Assembly (NCBI GenBank): GCA_017416705.1
Contig: JAFQBG010000024.1
Coordinates: 1 to 36,617, forward strand
Source: Bacteroidaceae bacterium
GTDB lineage: Bacteria; Bacteroidota; Bacteroidia; Bacteroidales; Bacteroidaceae
Length of the DNA: 36,617 nucleotides
Direction: 5' to 3'
Both the position numbers and the translations under genes were made by a program. Positions 1 to 8,792 of the stretch are shown piece by piece (the first letter of the stretch is position 1; each line of letters begins with the position of its first letter). The notes below the pieces were generated by a model that saw nothing but the letters and a program-made list of their open reading frames with translations, was not told where the DNA came from and ran no database searches.

Positions 1-51
1 AAAGTAAGTAATGACAATCTAAACGTAGAAAGCAATGGGACAGAAGGTTAA
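1..51 (+). CDS. rplV: ribosomal protein uL22, C-terminal end (partial)
   Basis: Frame 1 is open from the window edge and ends with TAA at 49-51, giving a C-terminal tail of 16 residues ([16 protein letters not shown]). rplV is the expected gene just upstream of rpsC in the S10 cluster. If this frame is right, rplV overlaps the start of rpsC by 17 nt. The other two frames stop at 5-7 and 9-11, so a shorter rplV end without overlap is possible. Only the tail is visible, so the call rests on gene order and on the polar, Asn/Glu-rich tail typical of Bacteroidales L22. Confidence 0.55.
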   Translation, partial: KVSNDNLNVESNGTEG

Positions 52-763
52 TCCAATTAGTAATCGATTAGGTATCATCAGAGGATGGGATTCCAACTGG
101 TACGGTGGTAAAAACTACGGTGACGAATTGGTTGAAGATTCTAAGATCAGAAAATACCTTAATGTACGTTTGGCTAAAGCTAGCGTATCGAGAATTGTCA
201 TAGAGCGTACTTTGAAACTTGTCACAATCACTGTATGCACCGCAAAACCCGGTCTCATCATCGGTAAAGGTGGTCAGGAAGTAGACAAGCTGAAAGAGGA
301 GTTGAAGAAGATTACCGACAAAGACATCCAGATAAACATATTCGAGGTTAAAAAGCTCGAGTTGGATGCAAATATTGTAGCAAACAATATAGCTCGTCAG
401 GTAGAGGGTAAGATAGCTTACCGTCGTGCAATCAAAACCGCTATTGCCAATGCAATGCGTATGGGTGCCGAGGGTATCAAAGTACAGATTTCAGGACGTT
501 TGAACGGTGCCGAAATGGCTCGCTCTGAAATGTATAAAGAGGGTCGTACACCCCTGCACACATTCCGTGCCGATATCGACTATTGTCAGACAGAGGCTTT
601 GACAAAAGTAGGTTTGCTTGGTATAAAGGTTTGGATATGCCGTGGTGAGGTTTATGAGAAAAGAGACCTCGCTCCTAACTTTACACAGAGCAAAGAGAGT
701 GGTTTTAACAACAACCAGGCTGGCGGAAGAAACTTCAAACGTAAGAAAAACAACAATCGCTAA
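35..763 (+). CDS. rpsC: 30S ribosomal protein uS3
   Basis: This 242-residue protein of the small-subunit head helps form the mRNA entry channel. It starts with the family-typical [16 protein letters not shown]-type RNA-binding loop, GLIIGKGG, lies at about residues 73-80, and the C-terminal S3 domain follows ([20 protein letters not shown]). The last 25 or so residues form a basic, Asn/Gly-rich tail ([13 protein letters not shown]) beyond the core fold, longer than in many phyla. No Shine-Dalgarno precedes the ATG, as expected for Bacteroidota. It lies between rplV and rplP in the standard S10 order. Confidence 0.97.
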   Translation: MGQKVNPISNRLGIIRGWDSNWYGGKNYGDELVEDSKIRKYLNVRLAKASVSRIVIERTLKLVTITVCTAKPGLIIGKGGQEVDKLKEELKKITDKDIQINIFEVKKLELDANIVANNIARQVEGKIAYRRAIKTAIANAMRMGAEGIKVQISGRLNGAEMARSEMYKEGRTPLHTFRADIDYCQTEALTKVGLLGIKVWICRGEVYEKRDLAPNFTQSKESGFNNNQAGGRNFKRKKNNNR

Positions 764-783
764 CGAATTGAATTTCAAGAATT

Positions 784-1209
784 ATGTTACAGCCTAAAAA
801 GACAAAATATAGAAGAGTACAGCACGGCGTGACAAAAGGTTTCGCTCAAAGAGGAAACCAACTCGCTTTCGGTTCTTTTGGAATCAAGTGCTTGCAATAC
901 AAATGGTTGAACGGCCGTCAGATTGAAGCTGCCCGTATTGCGGTAACACGTTACATGCAGCGTCAAGGACAGGTGTGGATCAGAATATTCCCCGACAAAC
1001 CTATTACTCGTAAGCCCGCTGACGTGCGTATGGGTAAAGGTAAGGGAGATCCCGAAGGCTTTGTATTCCCCGTTACACCGGGTCGCATCCTTATCGAGGT
1101 AGAGGGAGTTCCTTTTGATACAGCAAAAGAGGCTTTGCGTCTTGCAGCTCAAAAACTTCCTGTTACAACTAAATTTATTGTTAGACGCGATTATGACGCT
1201 CAAAATTAA
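784..1209 (+). CDS. rplP: 50S ribosomal protein uL16
   Basis: This 141-residue large-subunit protein lies near the A-site tRNA and the base of the central protuberance. It opens with [11 protein letters not shown], and the conserved glycine-rich RNA-contacting loop VRMGKGKG is at about residues 81-88, followed by DPEGFVFPV. Length and motifs match the family throughout. It lies 20 nt after rpsC and 8 nt before rpmC, in the usual rpsC-rplP-rpmC order. No Shine-Dalgarno is visible in the short leader. Confidence 0.97.
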   Translation: MLQPKKTKYRRVQHGVTKGFAQRGNQLAFGSFGIKCLQYKWLNGRQIEAARIAVTRYMQRQGQVWIRIFPDKPITRKPADVRMGKGKGDPEGFVFPVTPGRILIEVEGVPFDTAKEALRLAAQKLPVTTKFIVRRDYDAQN

Positions 1210-1217
1210 GCATAATT

Positions 1218-1415
1218 ATGAAGATAGCAGAAATTAGAGAGCTTTCCAATGCAGAGCTCACAGAAAGAGTGGAGACTGAAGTTACTCGTTATGCTCAAAT
1301 GAAGCTGAATCACGCAATATCACCGTTGGAGAATCCCGAGGAGTTGAAAAAACTACGTCGCACCATCGCGCGTATGAAGAGTGAGTTGCGTTCTCGCGAA
1401 TTAAATCAAAAATAA
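1218..1415 (+). CDS. rpmC: 50S ribosomal protein uL29
   Basis: This small protein of 65 residues is predicted to be almost entirely alpha-helical, consistent with the two-helix hairpin of L29, which sits near the peptide exit tunnel. The N-terminal [14 protein letters not shown] and the basic C-terminal helix [16 protein letters not shown] are typical. It lies between rplP (8 nt upstream) and rpsQ (8 nt downstream). Confidence 0.95.
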   Translation: MKIAEIRELSNAELTERVETEVTRYAQMKLNHAISPLENPEELKKLRRTIARMKSELRSRELNQK

Positions 1416-1423
1416 AGAGCACC

Positions 1424-1681
1424 ATGGAAGTAAGAAATTTAAGAAAAGAGCGCACCGGTATTGTCGTAAGCAATAAAATGGACAAGACAATTACCATTGC
1501 CTCTAAGTTCAAAGAGAAACACCCCATCTACGGTAAGTTCGTGAGCAGAACAAAAAAGTATCACGTACACGATGAGAAGAACGAGTGTTCGGTAGGCGAT
1601 ACAGTTCGCATCATGGAAACTCGTCCCTTGAGCAAGACAAAGAGATGGAGATTAGTAGAAATCATCGAAAAAGTTAAGTAA
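1424..1681 (+). CDS. rpsQ: 30S ribosomal protein uS17
   Basis: This 85-residue OB-fold protein binds 16S rRNA early in small-subunit assembly. Recognisable motifs are [17 protein letters not shown] at the start, [10 protein letters not shown] in the middle and the conserved [18 protein letters not shown] near the C-terminus. The rplN ATG follows its stop codon after 2 nt, so translation is probably coupled. Length is normal for the family. Confidence 0.96.
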   Translation: MEVRNLRKERTGIVVSNKMDKTITIASKFKEKHPIYGKFVSRTKKYHVHDEKNECSVGDTVRIMETRPLSKTKRWRLVEIIEKVK

Positions 1682-1683
1682 TT

Positions 1684-2052
1684 ATGATACAGGTTGAATC
1701 GAGACTTACTGTATGTGACAACAGCGGTGCAAAAGAGGCATTGTGTATTCGTGTACTTGGTGGTACACGTCGCCGCTATGCTTCTGTTGGTGACGTTATC
1801 GTTGTCGCTGTGAAAAGCGTGATACCTTCAAGTGATATGAAAAAGGGTGTTGTTTCAAAGGCCCTCATCGTTCGTACAAAGAAAGAGGTACGCCGTCAGG
1901 ACGGTTCTTATATCCGTTTTGATGACAACGCTTGTATTCTACTTAATAACGCCGGCGAGATGCGCGGCAGCCGTATCTTCGGACCGGTAGCGCGTGAACT
2001 TCGTGCAACTCAATATACAAAAGTTGTATCGTTGGCACCGGAGGTACTTTAA
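1684..2052 (+). CDS. rplN: 50S ribosomal protein uL14
   Basis: This 122-residue beta-barrel protein sits at the subunit interface, contacting 16S helix 14 and uL19. It begins [19 protein letters not shown], and [11 protein letters not shown] near the end is the conserved L14 signature region. Length equals the usual 122 residues. It sits between rpsQ and rplX in the conserved order. Confidence 0.97.
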   Translation: MIQVESRLTVCDNSGAKEALCIRVLGGTRRRYASVGDVIVVAVKSVIPSSDMKKGVVSKALIVRTKKEVRRQDGSYIRFDDNACILLNNAGEMRGSRIFGPVARELRATQYTKVVSLAPEVL

Positions 2053-2071
2053 TATTTAAAAACTTGAAGTA

Positions 2072-2392
2072 ATGAAAAAGCTACATATCAAGAAAGGTGA
2101 TATGGTCTATGTAAACTCTGGCGATGACAAAGGCAAGACCGGTAAGGTTTTGAAAGTCATCGTAGAGAAAGACCGTGCCATCGTAGAAGGCGTAAACATG
2201 GTTTCAAAGAGCACGAAACCAAGCGCCAAGAATCCTCACGGAGGTATTGTGAAACAAGAGGCCGCAATTCACGTTTCTAACCTTAACCTCATCGACCCCA
2301 AGTCGGGTAAACCCACACGTGTAGGTCGCAAGGTTAACGAAGAAGGTGTAAAGGTTCGTTATGCTAAAAAATCAGGAGAGGAGATTAAATAA
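2072..2392 (+). CDS. rplX: 50S ribosomal protein uL24
   Basis: This 106-residue protein nucleates 50S assembly and lies near the exit tunnel. A KOW motif is visible at the N-terminus ([20 protein letters not shown]), followed by a second conserved block with [11 protein letters not shown]. The last base of its TAA is the first base of the rplE ATG (TAATG), so the two reading frames are probably translationally coupled. The final codons include a GGAGAGGAG stretch (about 2374-2382) that could act as a ribosome-binding site for rplE. Confidence 0.96.
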   Translation: MKKLHIKKGDMVYVNSGDDKGKTGKVLKVIVEKDRAIVEGVNMVSKSTKPSAKNPHGGIVKQEAAIHVSNLNLIDPKSGKPTRVGRKVNEEGVKVRYAKKSGEEIK

Positions 2393-2949
2393 TGAGTAAT
2401 ACAGCTAGCCTAAAGAAAGAATATGCCGAGCGTATTGCTCCGGCTTTGATGAAGCAGTTCAATTATTCTTCGCCCATGCAGGTACCCGTACTCAAGAAAA
2501 TCGTTATCAACGAGGGTCTTGGTGCTGCTACTCAGGACAAGAAGATTATTGACGTTGCTATTAATGAGATTACAGCAATCACAGGTCAGAAGGCCGTTGC
2601 TACGGTATCGCGTAAGGATATCTCTAACTTCAAATTACGTAAGAAGATGCCTATCGGCGTTATGGTAACATTGCGTCGCGAGCGTATGTATGAGTTCCTT
2701 GAGCGTCTTATCCGCGTGGCTCTTCCCCGTATTCGCGACTTCAAAGGTATCGAGAGCAAGTTTGACGGAAACGGCAACTATTCACTCGGTATCAAGGAGC
2801 AAATTATATTCCCCGAAATCAACATCGACAACATCATGCGTCTTACAGGTATGAACATCACATTTGTTACAACCGCAAAGACCGATGAAGAGGGATACGC
2901 TTTGCTCAAGGAGTTTGGTTTACCTTTTAAGAATGCTAAAAATTCGTAA
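2392..2949 (+). CDS. rplE: 50S ribosomal protein uL5
   Basis: This 185-residue protein belongs to the 5S rRNA-binding complex of the central protuberance. Recognisable blocks are [34 protein letters not shown] (the L5 signature region), [16 protein letters not shown] and the C-terminal [20 protein letters not shown]. Its start overlaps the rplX stop by one base, and rpsN begins 2 nt after its stop. Confidence 0.97.
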   Translation: MSNTASLKKEYAERIAPALMKQFNYSSPMQVPVLKKIVINEGLGAATQDKKIIDVAINEITAITGQKAVATVSRKDISNFKLRKKMPIGVMVTLRRERMYEFLERLIRVALPRIRDFKGIESKFDGNGNYSLGIKEQIIFPEINIDNIMRLTGMNITFVTTAKTDEEGYALLKEFGLPFKNAKNS

Positions 2950-2951
2950 TC

Positions 2952-3251
2952 ATGGCAAAAGAATCAATGAAGGCTCGTGAAGTAAAACGAGCAAAATTGA
3001 CAAAGAAGTATGCAGCTAAGCGTGAGGCTTTGAAAAAAATAGTTAACACCGGTACACCCGAAGAGGCTTACGAGGCAGCACGCAAATTGCAGTCACTTCC
3101 TTTGAATTCCAACCCCATACGTATGCACAACCGTTGCAAGATCACCGGTCGTCCCAAAGGCTACATTCGTCTTTTCGGCATTTCGCGTATACAATTCCGC
3201 GAGATGGCATCACAAGGTCTTATCCCGGGTGTTAGAAAAGCAAGTTGGTAA
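2952..3251 (+). CDS. rpsN: 30S ribosomal protein uS14, zinc-free form
   Basis: This 99-residue protein of the 30S head ends in the conserved [20 protein letters not shown] block. It is the longer, zinc-independent (C-minus) type: only one cysteine is present ([11 protein letters not shown]), where the zinc-binding form has two CxxC pairs in about 60 residues. A 63-nt spacer, the longest within the first half of the cluster, separates it from rpsH. Confidence 0.96.
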   Translation: MAKESMKAREVKRAKLTKKYAAKREALKKIVNTGTPEEAYEAARKLQSLPLNSNPIRMHNRCKITGRPKGYIRLFGISRIQFREMASQGLIPGVRKASW

Positions 3252-3278
3252 ATTTTCTGAGTGTTTAATATAAATATT

Positions 3279-3295
3279 GTCAGGGAAGTCCTGAT
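3279..3295 (+). other. small hairpin in the rpsN-rpsH spacer
   Basis: A short inverted repeat, TCAGG-GAAGT-CCTGA, with a possible extra G-U pair, lies in the 63-nt spacer just upstream of the rpsH start. Function is unknown. Its position before rpsH would suit a local control or processing site, since S8 is a known translational repressor of the spc operon in E. coli. The stem is short and could be chance. Confidence 0.25.
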
Positions 3296-3314
3296 CAATT
3301 TAAAATTAATTTTT

Positions 3315-3710
3315 ATGACAGATCCTATTGCAGATTATTTGACGAGGTTGAGAAATGCCATTCAAGCAAAGCACAGAGTGGTTGAAATTCCTGCCTCGAA
3401 CCTCAAAAAGGAAATCACAAGAATTCTTTTTGAGAAGGGTTACATCCTGAACTACAAGTTCGTAGAAGATGGCCCTCAGGGCACAATCAAGGTTGCCTTG
3501 AAGTACGATGCTGTAAACAAGGTGAACGCTATCAAGAAATTGATACGTGTTTCTTCACCCGGTTTGCGTCGTTATACGGGATACAAAGATATGCCCAGAG
3601 TGATTAATGGATTGGGTATCGCTATTTTATCGACATCCAAAGGTGTAATGACAGACAAAGAGGCAGCTGCCGAGAGAATTGGTGGTGAGGTACTCTGCTA
3701 TGTCTACTAA
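3315..3710 (+). CDS. rpsH: 30S ribosomal protein uS8
   Basis: This 131-residue protein binds 16S helix 21. It starts at the ATG giving MTDPIADYLTRLRNA, the family's canonical N-terminus. An upstream in-frame GTG at 3261 would add 18 unrelated residues and is rejected. The C-terminal block TDKEAAAERIGGEVLCYVY is the S8 signature region. An unusually good Shine-Dalgarno for the next gene, rplF, follows its stop. Confidence 0.97.
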   Translation: MTDPIADYLTRLRNAIQAKHRVVEIPASNLKKEITRILFEKGYILNYKFVEDGPQGTIKVALKYDAVNKVNAIKKLIRVSSPGLRRYTGYKDMPRVINGLGIAILSTSKGVMTDKEAAAERIGGEVLCYVY

Positions 3711-3712
3711 TA

Positions 3713-3719
3713 GAGGAGG
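3713..3719 (+). promoter_or_regulatory. strong Shine-Dalgarno for rplF
   Basis: GAGGAGG lies 8 nt upstream of the rplF ATG at 3728, directly after the rpsH stop codon. Most genes in this window have no such site, and Bacteroidota generally initiate without one, so this is notable. Confidence 0.7.
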
Positions 3720-3727
3720 ATTAAGCA

Positions 3728-4306
3728 ATGTCTAGAATTGGTAAATTACCCATCAGTATCCCCGAGAAAGTTACTATCACTGTCAGTGATGATAATACAG
3801 TAACTGTAAAAGGCCCCAAAGGAGAGCTTTCACAAAAAGTAGACGCATCTATCGCTGTTAATGTCGAGGACGGTCAGATAACCTTTACATATGCAGGTGG
3901 CAAGACTGTTCAAGAGGCTACAAAACAGGAGCATGCTTATCATGGCTTGTATAGAGCGCTTATCAACAATATGGTAACAGGTGTATCAACCGGTTTCAAG
4001 AAAGAACTTGAACTTGTTGGTGTTGGTTATCGTGTTAATGAGAAACCTTGTAACACACTTGAGTTGATTCTGGGTTACACACACTCTATCTATATGCAAC
4101 TTCCCGCAGAGGTAAAGATTGAGACCAAATCAGAGAGAAACAAGAACCCTCTCATCATTTTGGAATCATGCGACAAACAGTTGTTGGGAATGGTTTGTGC
4201 TAAGATTCGCTCATTCCGTAAACCCGAGCCTTACAAAGGTAAAGGTGTTAAGTTTGTTGGCGAGGTTATTCGTCGCAAATCCGGTAAATCGGCAGGTGCA
4301 AAATAA
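3728..4306 (+). CDS. rplF: 50S ribosomal protein uL6
   Basis: This 192-residue protein has two repeated L6 domains and contacts the sarcin-ricin loop near the factor-binding site. It begins MSRIGKLPISIPEKV. The first domain has VTVKGPKGELSQ and the second ends with KPEPYKGKGVKFVGEVIRRK, the L6 signature. It is preceded by one of the few strong Shine-Dalgarno sequences in the window. It is slightly longer than the 177-residue E. coli protein. Confidence 0.97.
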   Translation: MSRIGKLPISIPEKVTITVSDDNTVTVKGPKGELSQKVDASIAVNVEDGQITFTYAGGKTVQEATKQEHAYHGLYRALINNMVTGVSTGFKKELELVGVGYRVNEKPCNTLELILGYTHSIYMQLPAEVKIETKSERNKNPLIILESCDKQLLGMVCAKIRSFRKPEPYKGKGVKFVGEVIRRKSGKSAGAK

Positions 4307-4325
4307 TTAGTAAAATCGTAAGCAT

Positions 4326-4667
4326 ATGACAACAAAGATAGAAAGACGTACCAAAATTAAATATAGAGTACGCAACAAGATTTTCGGTGTTGCAGAGCGT
4401 CCCCGTATGAGCGTTTTTCGTAGCAACAAGCAAATCTATGTTCAGATAATCGACGACCAGACAGGTCGCACATTGGCTGCGGCATCTTCTCTTGGTCTTG
4501 AGGCTATGCCCAAGAAAGAGCAAGCTGCTAAGGTTGGTGAGTTGATAGCCAAGAAAGCACAAGAGGCAGGTATAACAACTGTTGTCTTCGATCGTAACGG
4601 CTATCTGTATCACGGTAGAGTTAAAGAAGTAGCTGATGCTGCACGTAATGGTGGCCTTAAATTCTAA
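4326..4667 (+). CDS. rplR: 50S ribosomal protein uL18
   Basis: This 113-residue 5S rRNA-binding protein works with L5 and L25-type proteins in the central protuberance. Motifs include [12 protein letters not shown] at the basic N-terminus, [20 protein letters not shown] and the C-terminal [20 protein letters not shown], the L18 signature. It lies 19 nt after rplF and 5 nt before rpsE, the normal spc order. Confidence 0.97.
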   Translation: MTTKIERRTKIKYRVRNKIFGVAERPRMSVFRSNKQIYVQIIDDQTGRTLAAASSLGLEAMPKKEQAAKVGELIAKKAQEAGITTVVFDRNGYLYHGRVKEVADAARNGGLKF

Positions 4668-4672
4668 AAGAT

Positions 4673-5188
4673 ATGGCAGTTAATAATAGAGTAAAAGTCG
4701 CAAACGACGTTGAATTAAAAGACAGATTGGTTGCAATCAACCGTGTAACTAAGGTTACAAAGGGAGGTCGCACATTCAGTTTCTCTGCTATTGTAGTAGT
4801 AGGTAACGAGAATGGTATAATCGGTTACGGACTTGGTAAAGCAAGTGAGGTTACTGCCGCTATCTCTAAGGGTATAGAGGCTGCAAAAAAGAATCTTGTT
4901 AAAGTTCCCGTGTACAAAGGTACTGTTCCTCATGAGCAAGCTGCTCACTTTGGCGGTGCAGAAGTGTTTATCAAACCCGCATCACACGGTACCGGTGTAG
5001 TTGCCGGCGGTGCTATGCGTGCTGTACTTGAAAGCGTAGGTATTACAGACGTTCTTGCTAAGTCTAAGGGTTCTTCTAACCCCCACAACTTGGTGAAAGC
5101 TACAATAGCTGCTTTGAGCGAGATGCGTGATGCACGCACAGTGGCTCAGAACAGAGGAGTAAGTATTAGTAAAGTATTTAACGGATAA
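4673..5188 (+). CDS. rpsE: 30S ribosomal protein uS5
   Basis: This 171-residue protein of the 30S body is involved in decoding accuracy and mRNA unwinding. The N-terminal double-stranded-RNA-binding-like domain is visible ([20 protein letters not shown], then [10 protein letters not shown]), followed by the C-terminal domain with [20 protein letters not shown] and [11 protein letters not shown]. The rpmD Shine-Dalgarno overlaps its stop codon. Confidence 0.97.
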   Translation: MAVNNRVKVANDVELKDRLVAINRVTKVTKGGRTFSFSAIVVVGNENGIIGYGLGKASEVTAAISKGIEAAKKNLVKVPVYKGTVPHEQAAHFGGAEVFIKPASHGTGVVAGGAMRAVLESVGITDVLAKSKGSSNPHNLVKATIAALSEMRDARTVAQNRGVSISKVFNG

Positions 5189-5193
5189 GGAGG
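5187..5193 (+). promoter_or_regulatory. strong Shine-Dalgarno for rpmD
   Basis: AAGGAGG overlaps the end of the rpsE stop codon and lies 6 nt before the rpmD ATG at 5200. With the rplF site it is one of two near-perfect Shine-Dalgarno sequences between genes of this cluster. Confidence 0.7.
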
Positions 5194-5199
5194 AAAATT

Positions 5200-5379
5200 A
5201 TGGCTACTATTAAAATTAAGCAAGTAAGAAGTCGTATAGGTGCTCCCAAAACACAAAAGCTCACACTCGACGCTCTTGGTTTTACAAAGATGAATAAAGT
5301 GGTTGAACACACCGACAGCGCCTCTATTCGTGGTATGATAAGAAAAGTTCAGCATTTGGTTGCCATTGTTGAAGAGTAA
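5200..5379 (+). CDS. rpmD: 50S ribosomal protein uL30
   Basis: A 59-residue open frame starts MATIKIKQVRSRIG and ends MIRKVQHLVAIVEE, then TAA. This is the complete L30 family fold, with the conserved KQVRSRIGAPKTQKLTLDAL block and a central LGFTKMNKVVEH. It sits between rpsE and rplO, exactly where rpmD belongs. It has a strong Shine-Dalgarno 6 nt upstream. Confidence 0.95.
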   Translation: MATIKIKQVRSRIGAPKTQKLTLDALGFTKMNKVVEHTDSASIRGMIRKVQHLVAIVEE

Positions 5380-5401
5380 TTAATTAAAAAAAGAATTGGC
5401 T

Positions 5402-5848
5402 ATGAAATTAAATAATCTGAAACCTGCCGAAGGCGCTGTCAAGGCACGTAAAAGAATTGGACGTGGAACCGGTTCGGGTAGAGGTGGTACCTCAACTCGC
5501 GGTCACAAGGGTGCCAAGTCGCGTTCCGGCTATAAGAAAAAGATAGGTTTCGAGGGTGGTCAAATGCCTTTGCAACGTCGTGTACCCAAATTCGGTTTTA
5601 AAAACATAAACCGTGTAGAGTACAAGGCTATTAACTTATCTACATTGCAAGCACTTGCCGAGAGCAAATCGCTCGAGACAATAAACGTTGCTGCTCTTGT
5701 TGCAGCAGGCTTTATCTCGGACAAGCAATTGGTTAAAATACTTGCAAACGGTACATTGACAGCGAAATTAACAGTCGAAGCACATGCGTTCTCTGCAAAA
5801 GCAGTAGAGGCTATTGAGGCTGTAGGTGGAACAGTTGTAAAGCTTTAA
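5402..5848 (+). CDS. rplO: 50S ribosomal protein uL15
   Basis: This 148-residue protein is a late-assembly component of the large subunit. Its glycine/arginine-rich N-terminal extension threads into rRNA ([18 protein letters not shown]), followed by [17 protein letters not shown]. The start is the ATG at 5402, giving [13 protein letters not shown] as in relatives; an in-frame TTG two codons earlier is less likely. secY starts 3 nt after its stop. Confidence 0.96.
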   Translation: MKLNNLKPAEGAVKARKRIGRGTGSGRGGTSTRGHKGAKSRSGYKKKIGFEGGQMPLQRRVPKFGFKNINRVEYKAINLSTLQALAESKSLETINVAALVAAGFISDKQLVKILANGTLTAKLTVEAHAFSAKAVEAIEAVGGTVVKL

Positions 5849-5851
5849 GAC

Positions 5852-7204
5852 ATGGCAAATAAAATATCAAACCCCAAATTTATCCAGACAATCAAGAATA
5901 TCTGGAAGATTGAAGACCTTAGAATGCGTTTGGGTATTACCATTGCATTAATAGCCTGTTACAGGTTTGGTTCGTATGTGGTTTTGCCGGGTATCAATCC
6001 CGATATGTTGACTCGCCTGCAAGACCAAACGAGCGGTGGTTTGATGTCTCTGCTTGATATGTTCTCGGGTGGCGCATTTTCTAATGCATCAATTTTTGCA
6101 TTGGGTATAATGCCCTATATCTCTGCCTCAATTGTTATTCAATTGTTGGCAATTGCAGTACCCTATTTCCAGAAGCTTCAACGTGAGGGTGAGAGCGGTC
6201 GTAGAAAGATTAATCAGTACACTCGTTATTTGACAGTTGCTATTCTTCTTATACAGGCTCCCTCTTATCTTCTGAATCTTCGTTATACAGCCGGTGCTGC
6301 TTTGGGTGGCGGACTCGATTGGAATGTCTTTATGGCAACATCAACAATAATACTTGCCGCAGGTAGTATGTTCATCCTTTGGTTGGGTGAGCGTATCACC
6401 GACAAGGGCGTGGGTAATGGTGTGTCGCTTATCATCATGATAGGTATCATTGCACGTTTGCCACAAGCCTTTATACAGGAGTTCGCTTCTCGTTTGTCGG
6501 CAGCAACAGGTGGTGGTGTCATAATGTTCCTCATCGAGATTGTGGTATTGTTCGCTGTAATTTGTGCCGGTATAGCATTGTTGCAAGGTACACGTCGTGT
6601 TCCTGTGCAGTATGCTAAACAATCGGCAGGCGGTGCTACATACACCGGTGCGCGTCAGTATCTTCCCTTGAAGGTTAACGCTGCCAATGTGATGCCCATC
6701 ATTTTTGCTCAGGCAATCCTCTTCATACCCCTTGCATTTGTAAGCTATGGAGGTCCCGATGCCGAACATTCTTGGTTTGTTCGTAATATGATGGATCACA
6801 CCGGTTGGTTATATAACCTAATATTCGCTCTACTAATTATTGTATTTACATTCTTCTATACAGCCATCACCATTAATCCGGTGCAAATGGCCGAGGATAT
6901 GAAACGCAATAATGGTTTTATACCCGGAGTGAAACCTGGTAAGCCCACTGCGGAATATATAGATACGATAATGTCTCGTATAACACTTCCCGGATCTTTG
7001 TTCTTGGCAGCAATAGCCATACTTCCCGCATTTGCAGGAGTATTTGGTGTGCAGCAAGAATTCGCATCGTTCTTTGGTGGAACTTCTCTATTGATTTTAG
7101 TTGGTGTGGTATTGGATACCCTGCAACAGATAGAGAGCTATCTGCTAATGAGACACTACGATGGTCTTTTGAGTTCGGGGCGTATTAAGGGACGTGTTGG
7201 TTGA
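5852..7204 (+). CDS. secY: protein translocase channel subunit SecY
   Basis: This 450-residue integral membrane protein forms the SecYEG channel for secretion and membrane insertion. About ten hydrophobic segments are visible. Landmark motifs are the first transmembrane stretch with YRFGSYVVLPGINP, the plug/TM2 region with SGGAFSNASIFALGIMPYIS, PYFQKLQREGESGRRKINQY, the loop with RRVPVQYAKQ and the C-terminal segment with MRHYDGLLSSGRIKGR. Its place inside the ribosomal cluster is conserved in bacteria. In many phyla adk follows it, but here map does. Confidence 0.97.
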   Translation: MANKISNPKFIQTIKNIWKIEDLRMRLGITIALIACYRFGSYVVLPGINPDMLTRLQDQTSGGLMSLLDMFSGGAFSNASIFALGIMPYISASIVIQLLAIAVPYFQKLQREGESGRRKINQYTRYLTVAILLIQAPSYLLNLRYTAGAALGGGLDWNVFMATSTIILAAGSMFILWLGERITDKGVGNGVSLIIMIGIIARLPQAFIQEFASRLSAATGGGVIMFLIEIVVLFAVICAGIALLQGTRRVPVQYAKQSAGGATYTGARQYLPLKVNAANVMPIIFAQAILFIPLAFVSYGGPDAEHSWFVRNMMDHTGWLYNLIFALLIIVFTFFYTAITINPVQMAEDMKRNNGFIPGVKPGKPTAEYIDTIMSRITLPGSLFLAAIAILPAFAGVFGVQQEFASFFGGTSLLILVGVVLDTLQQIESYLLMRHYDGLLSSGRIKGRVG

Positions 7205-7220
7205 TTTGTAAAGCTAAGAA

Positions 7221-8018
7221 ATGATATTTCTTAAGACATCGGAAGAGATAGAACTACTTCGGCAGAGTAATCTGCTGGTAGGCAGGGCACTTGCCGAAGT
7301 AGCTAAAATAATAGAGCCGGGAGTGACAACAAAGCAACTGGATAAAGTTGCCGAGGAGTTCATCCGCGACAATGGTGCAATACCGACCTTTAAAGGTTAC
7401 CCCAATTACGACGGTGTTCCTTTTCCGGGTTCCATCTGTGCATCGGTGAACGATGTGGTAGTTCATGGAATTCCCAATGACACACCATTGAAAGAGGGCG
7501 ATATAGTATCGGTTGATTGTGGAACTTTGCTTAACGGTTTTTGCGGCGATTCGTGTTACACATTCTGTGTAGGCGAGGTCGATGCCGAAACGCGTAAGTT
7601 ATTGCAAGTAACAAAGGAATCGCTATACTTGGGTATTGAACAGGCAATGCATGGTAAGCGTCTTGGTGACATAGGCCATGCGGTGCAGTCGCATTGCGAA
7701 ACAAACGGTTTCGGAGTTGTTCGCGAATTTGTCGGACACGGTATAGGACGCGAAATGCACGAGTCGCCCGAAGTACCAAACTATGGTCGCAAGGGCAACG
7801 GTTTGCAGTTGCGTCAAGGCATGTGCATAGCAATCGAACCCATGATAACACTTGGCAAGCGTCAAATATTCATGGAAAAAGATGGTTGGACAGTACGTAC
7901 ACGTGACCGCAAAAACGCCGCACACTTCGAGCACACCATAGCAGTAGGCAAAAACGGAGCCGATATATTGTCTTCGTTTGAATTTGTAGAAGAAGTCTTA
8001 AGAAACAAAGGATATTAA
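7221..8018 (+). CDS. map: type I methionine aminopeptidase
   Basis: This 265-residue cytosolic enzyme removes the N-terminal methionine from new proteins. The pita-bread metallopeptidase residues are present: Asp99 (VSVDCG), Asp110 (FCGDS), His173 (VGHGIG), Glu206 (AIEPM) and Glu237 (FEHTIAV), plus the substrate-binding His82 (VVHGIP). There is no N-terminal zinc-finger extension, so it is the short bacterial form. It lies between secY and infA, a common Bacteroidota order, and ends 1 nt before infA. Confidence 0.96.
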   Translation: MIFLKTSEEIELLRQSNLLVGRALAEVAKIIEPGVTTKQLDKVAEEFIRDNGAIPTFKGYPNYDGVPFPGSICASVNDVVVHGIPNDTPLKEGDIVSVDCGTLLNGFCGDSCYTFCVGEVDAETRKLLQVTKESLYLGIEQAMHGKRLGDIGHAVQSHCETNGFGVVREFVGHGIGREMHESPEVPNYGRKGNGLQLRQGMCIAIEPMITLGKRQIFMEKDGWTVRTRDRKNAAHFEHTIAVGKNGADILSSFEFVEEVLRNKGY

Positions 8019-8019
8019 T

Positions 8020-8238
8020 ATGGCTAAACAGAGCGCTATTGAACAAGACGGTACAATCGTTGAGGCATTGTCAAATGCGATGTTCCGAGTAGAGTTACAG
8101 AATGGTCACGAGGTAATAGCTCACATTTCGGGAAAGATGCGTATGCACTACATAAAAATCCTTCCCGGTGATAAAGTAAGAATCGAGATGTCTCCTTATG
8201 ACTTGACAAAAGGAAGAATCGTGTTCAGATATAAATAA
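8020..8238 (+). CDS. infA: translation initiation factor IF-1
   Basis: This 72-residue single OB-fold protein binds the 30S A site during initiation. It carries the canonical sequence pattern [37 protein letters not shown] and the C-terminal [15 protein letters not shown]. Length matches the family exactly. It follows map by 1 nt, implying coupled translation, and is followed by rpmJ after 13 nt. Confidence 0.97.
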   Translation: MAKQSAIEQDGTIVEALSNAMFRVELQNGHEVIAHISGKMRMHYIKILPGDKVRIEMSPYDLTKGRIVFRYK

Positions 8239-8251
8239 AAAACAACATATT

Positions 8252-8368
8252 ATGAAAGTAAAAGCATCTATTAAGAAACGCACTCCGGACTGCAAAATCG
8301 TTCGTCGAAACGGCCGCTTGTATTTGATTAACAAGAAAAATCCCAAGTTCAAATTGCGTCAGGGGTAA
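8252..8368 (+). CDS. rpmJ: 50S ribosomal protein bL36, zinc-free form
   Basis: A 38-residue frame reads [20 protein letters not shown] and continues to the typical basic end KFKLRQG. This is L36, one of the smallest ribosomal proteins, in its usual place between infA and rpsM. Only one cysteine (residue 14) is present; the classical zinc-ribbon form has three Cys and one His, so this copy is the zinc-independent type. Confidence 0.95.
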   Translation: MKVKASIKKRTPDCKIVRRNGRLYLINKKNPKFKLRQG

Positions 8369-8399
8369 TAAAAGTGAAATTTTATAATTTATATAGTAT

Positions 8400-8780
8400 A
8401 TGGCTATAAGAATAGTTGGTGTAGACATTCCTCAGAACAAAAGAGGAGAGATTGCGTTGACATACATCTACGGTATAGGACGCAGCAGTGCAGCCAGAAT
8501 TCTCGACAAGGCAGGTGTAGACCGTAACATCAAGGTTCAAGATTGGACCGATGACATGGCCGCTGCTGTTCGTGAGATTATCGGCGCAGAGTACAAAGTA
8601 GAGGGTGACCTCCGTTCAGAGATACAGCTGAACATCAAACGTTTGATGGATATCGGTTGTTATCGCGGTATTCGCCACCGTATCGGTTTGCCCGTTCGTG
8701 GTCAGAGCACAAAGAACAATGCACGTACTCGCAAGGGTCGTAAGAAAACGGTTGCTAACAAGAAAAAAGCTACTAAATAA
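8400..8780 (+). CDS. rpsM: 30S ribosomal protein uS13
   Basis: This 126-residue protein of the 30S head makes inter-subunit bridges and contacts tRNA through its basic tail. Motifs are [20 protein letters not shown] at the start, the helix-two-turn-helix region [17 protein letters not shown], and the signature [16 protein letters not shown] with a Lys-rich C-terminal tail. It is followed by rpsK after 12 nt. Confidence 0.97.
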   Translation: MAIRIVGVDIPQNKRGEIALTYIYGIGRSSAARILDKAGVDRNIKVQDWTDDMAAAVREIIGAEYKVEGDLRSEIQLNIKRLMDIGCYRGIRHRIGLPVRGQSTKNNARTRKGRKKTVANKKKATK

Positions 8781-8792
8781 TAAGTAAGTAAT

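Noticed and set aside
3261-3314. N-terminal extension of rpsH from an upstream GTG
   Set aside because: The 18 added residues are not family-like, and the ATG at 3315 gives the canonical S8 start.
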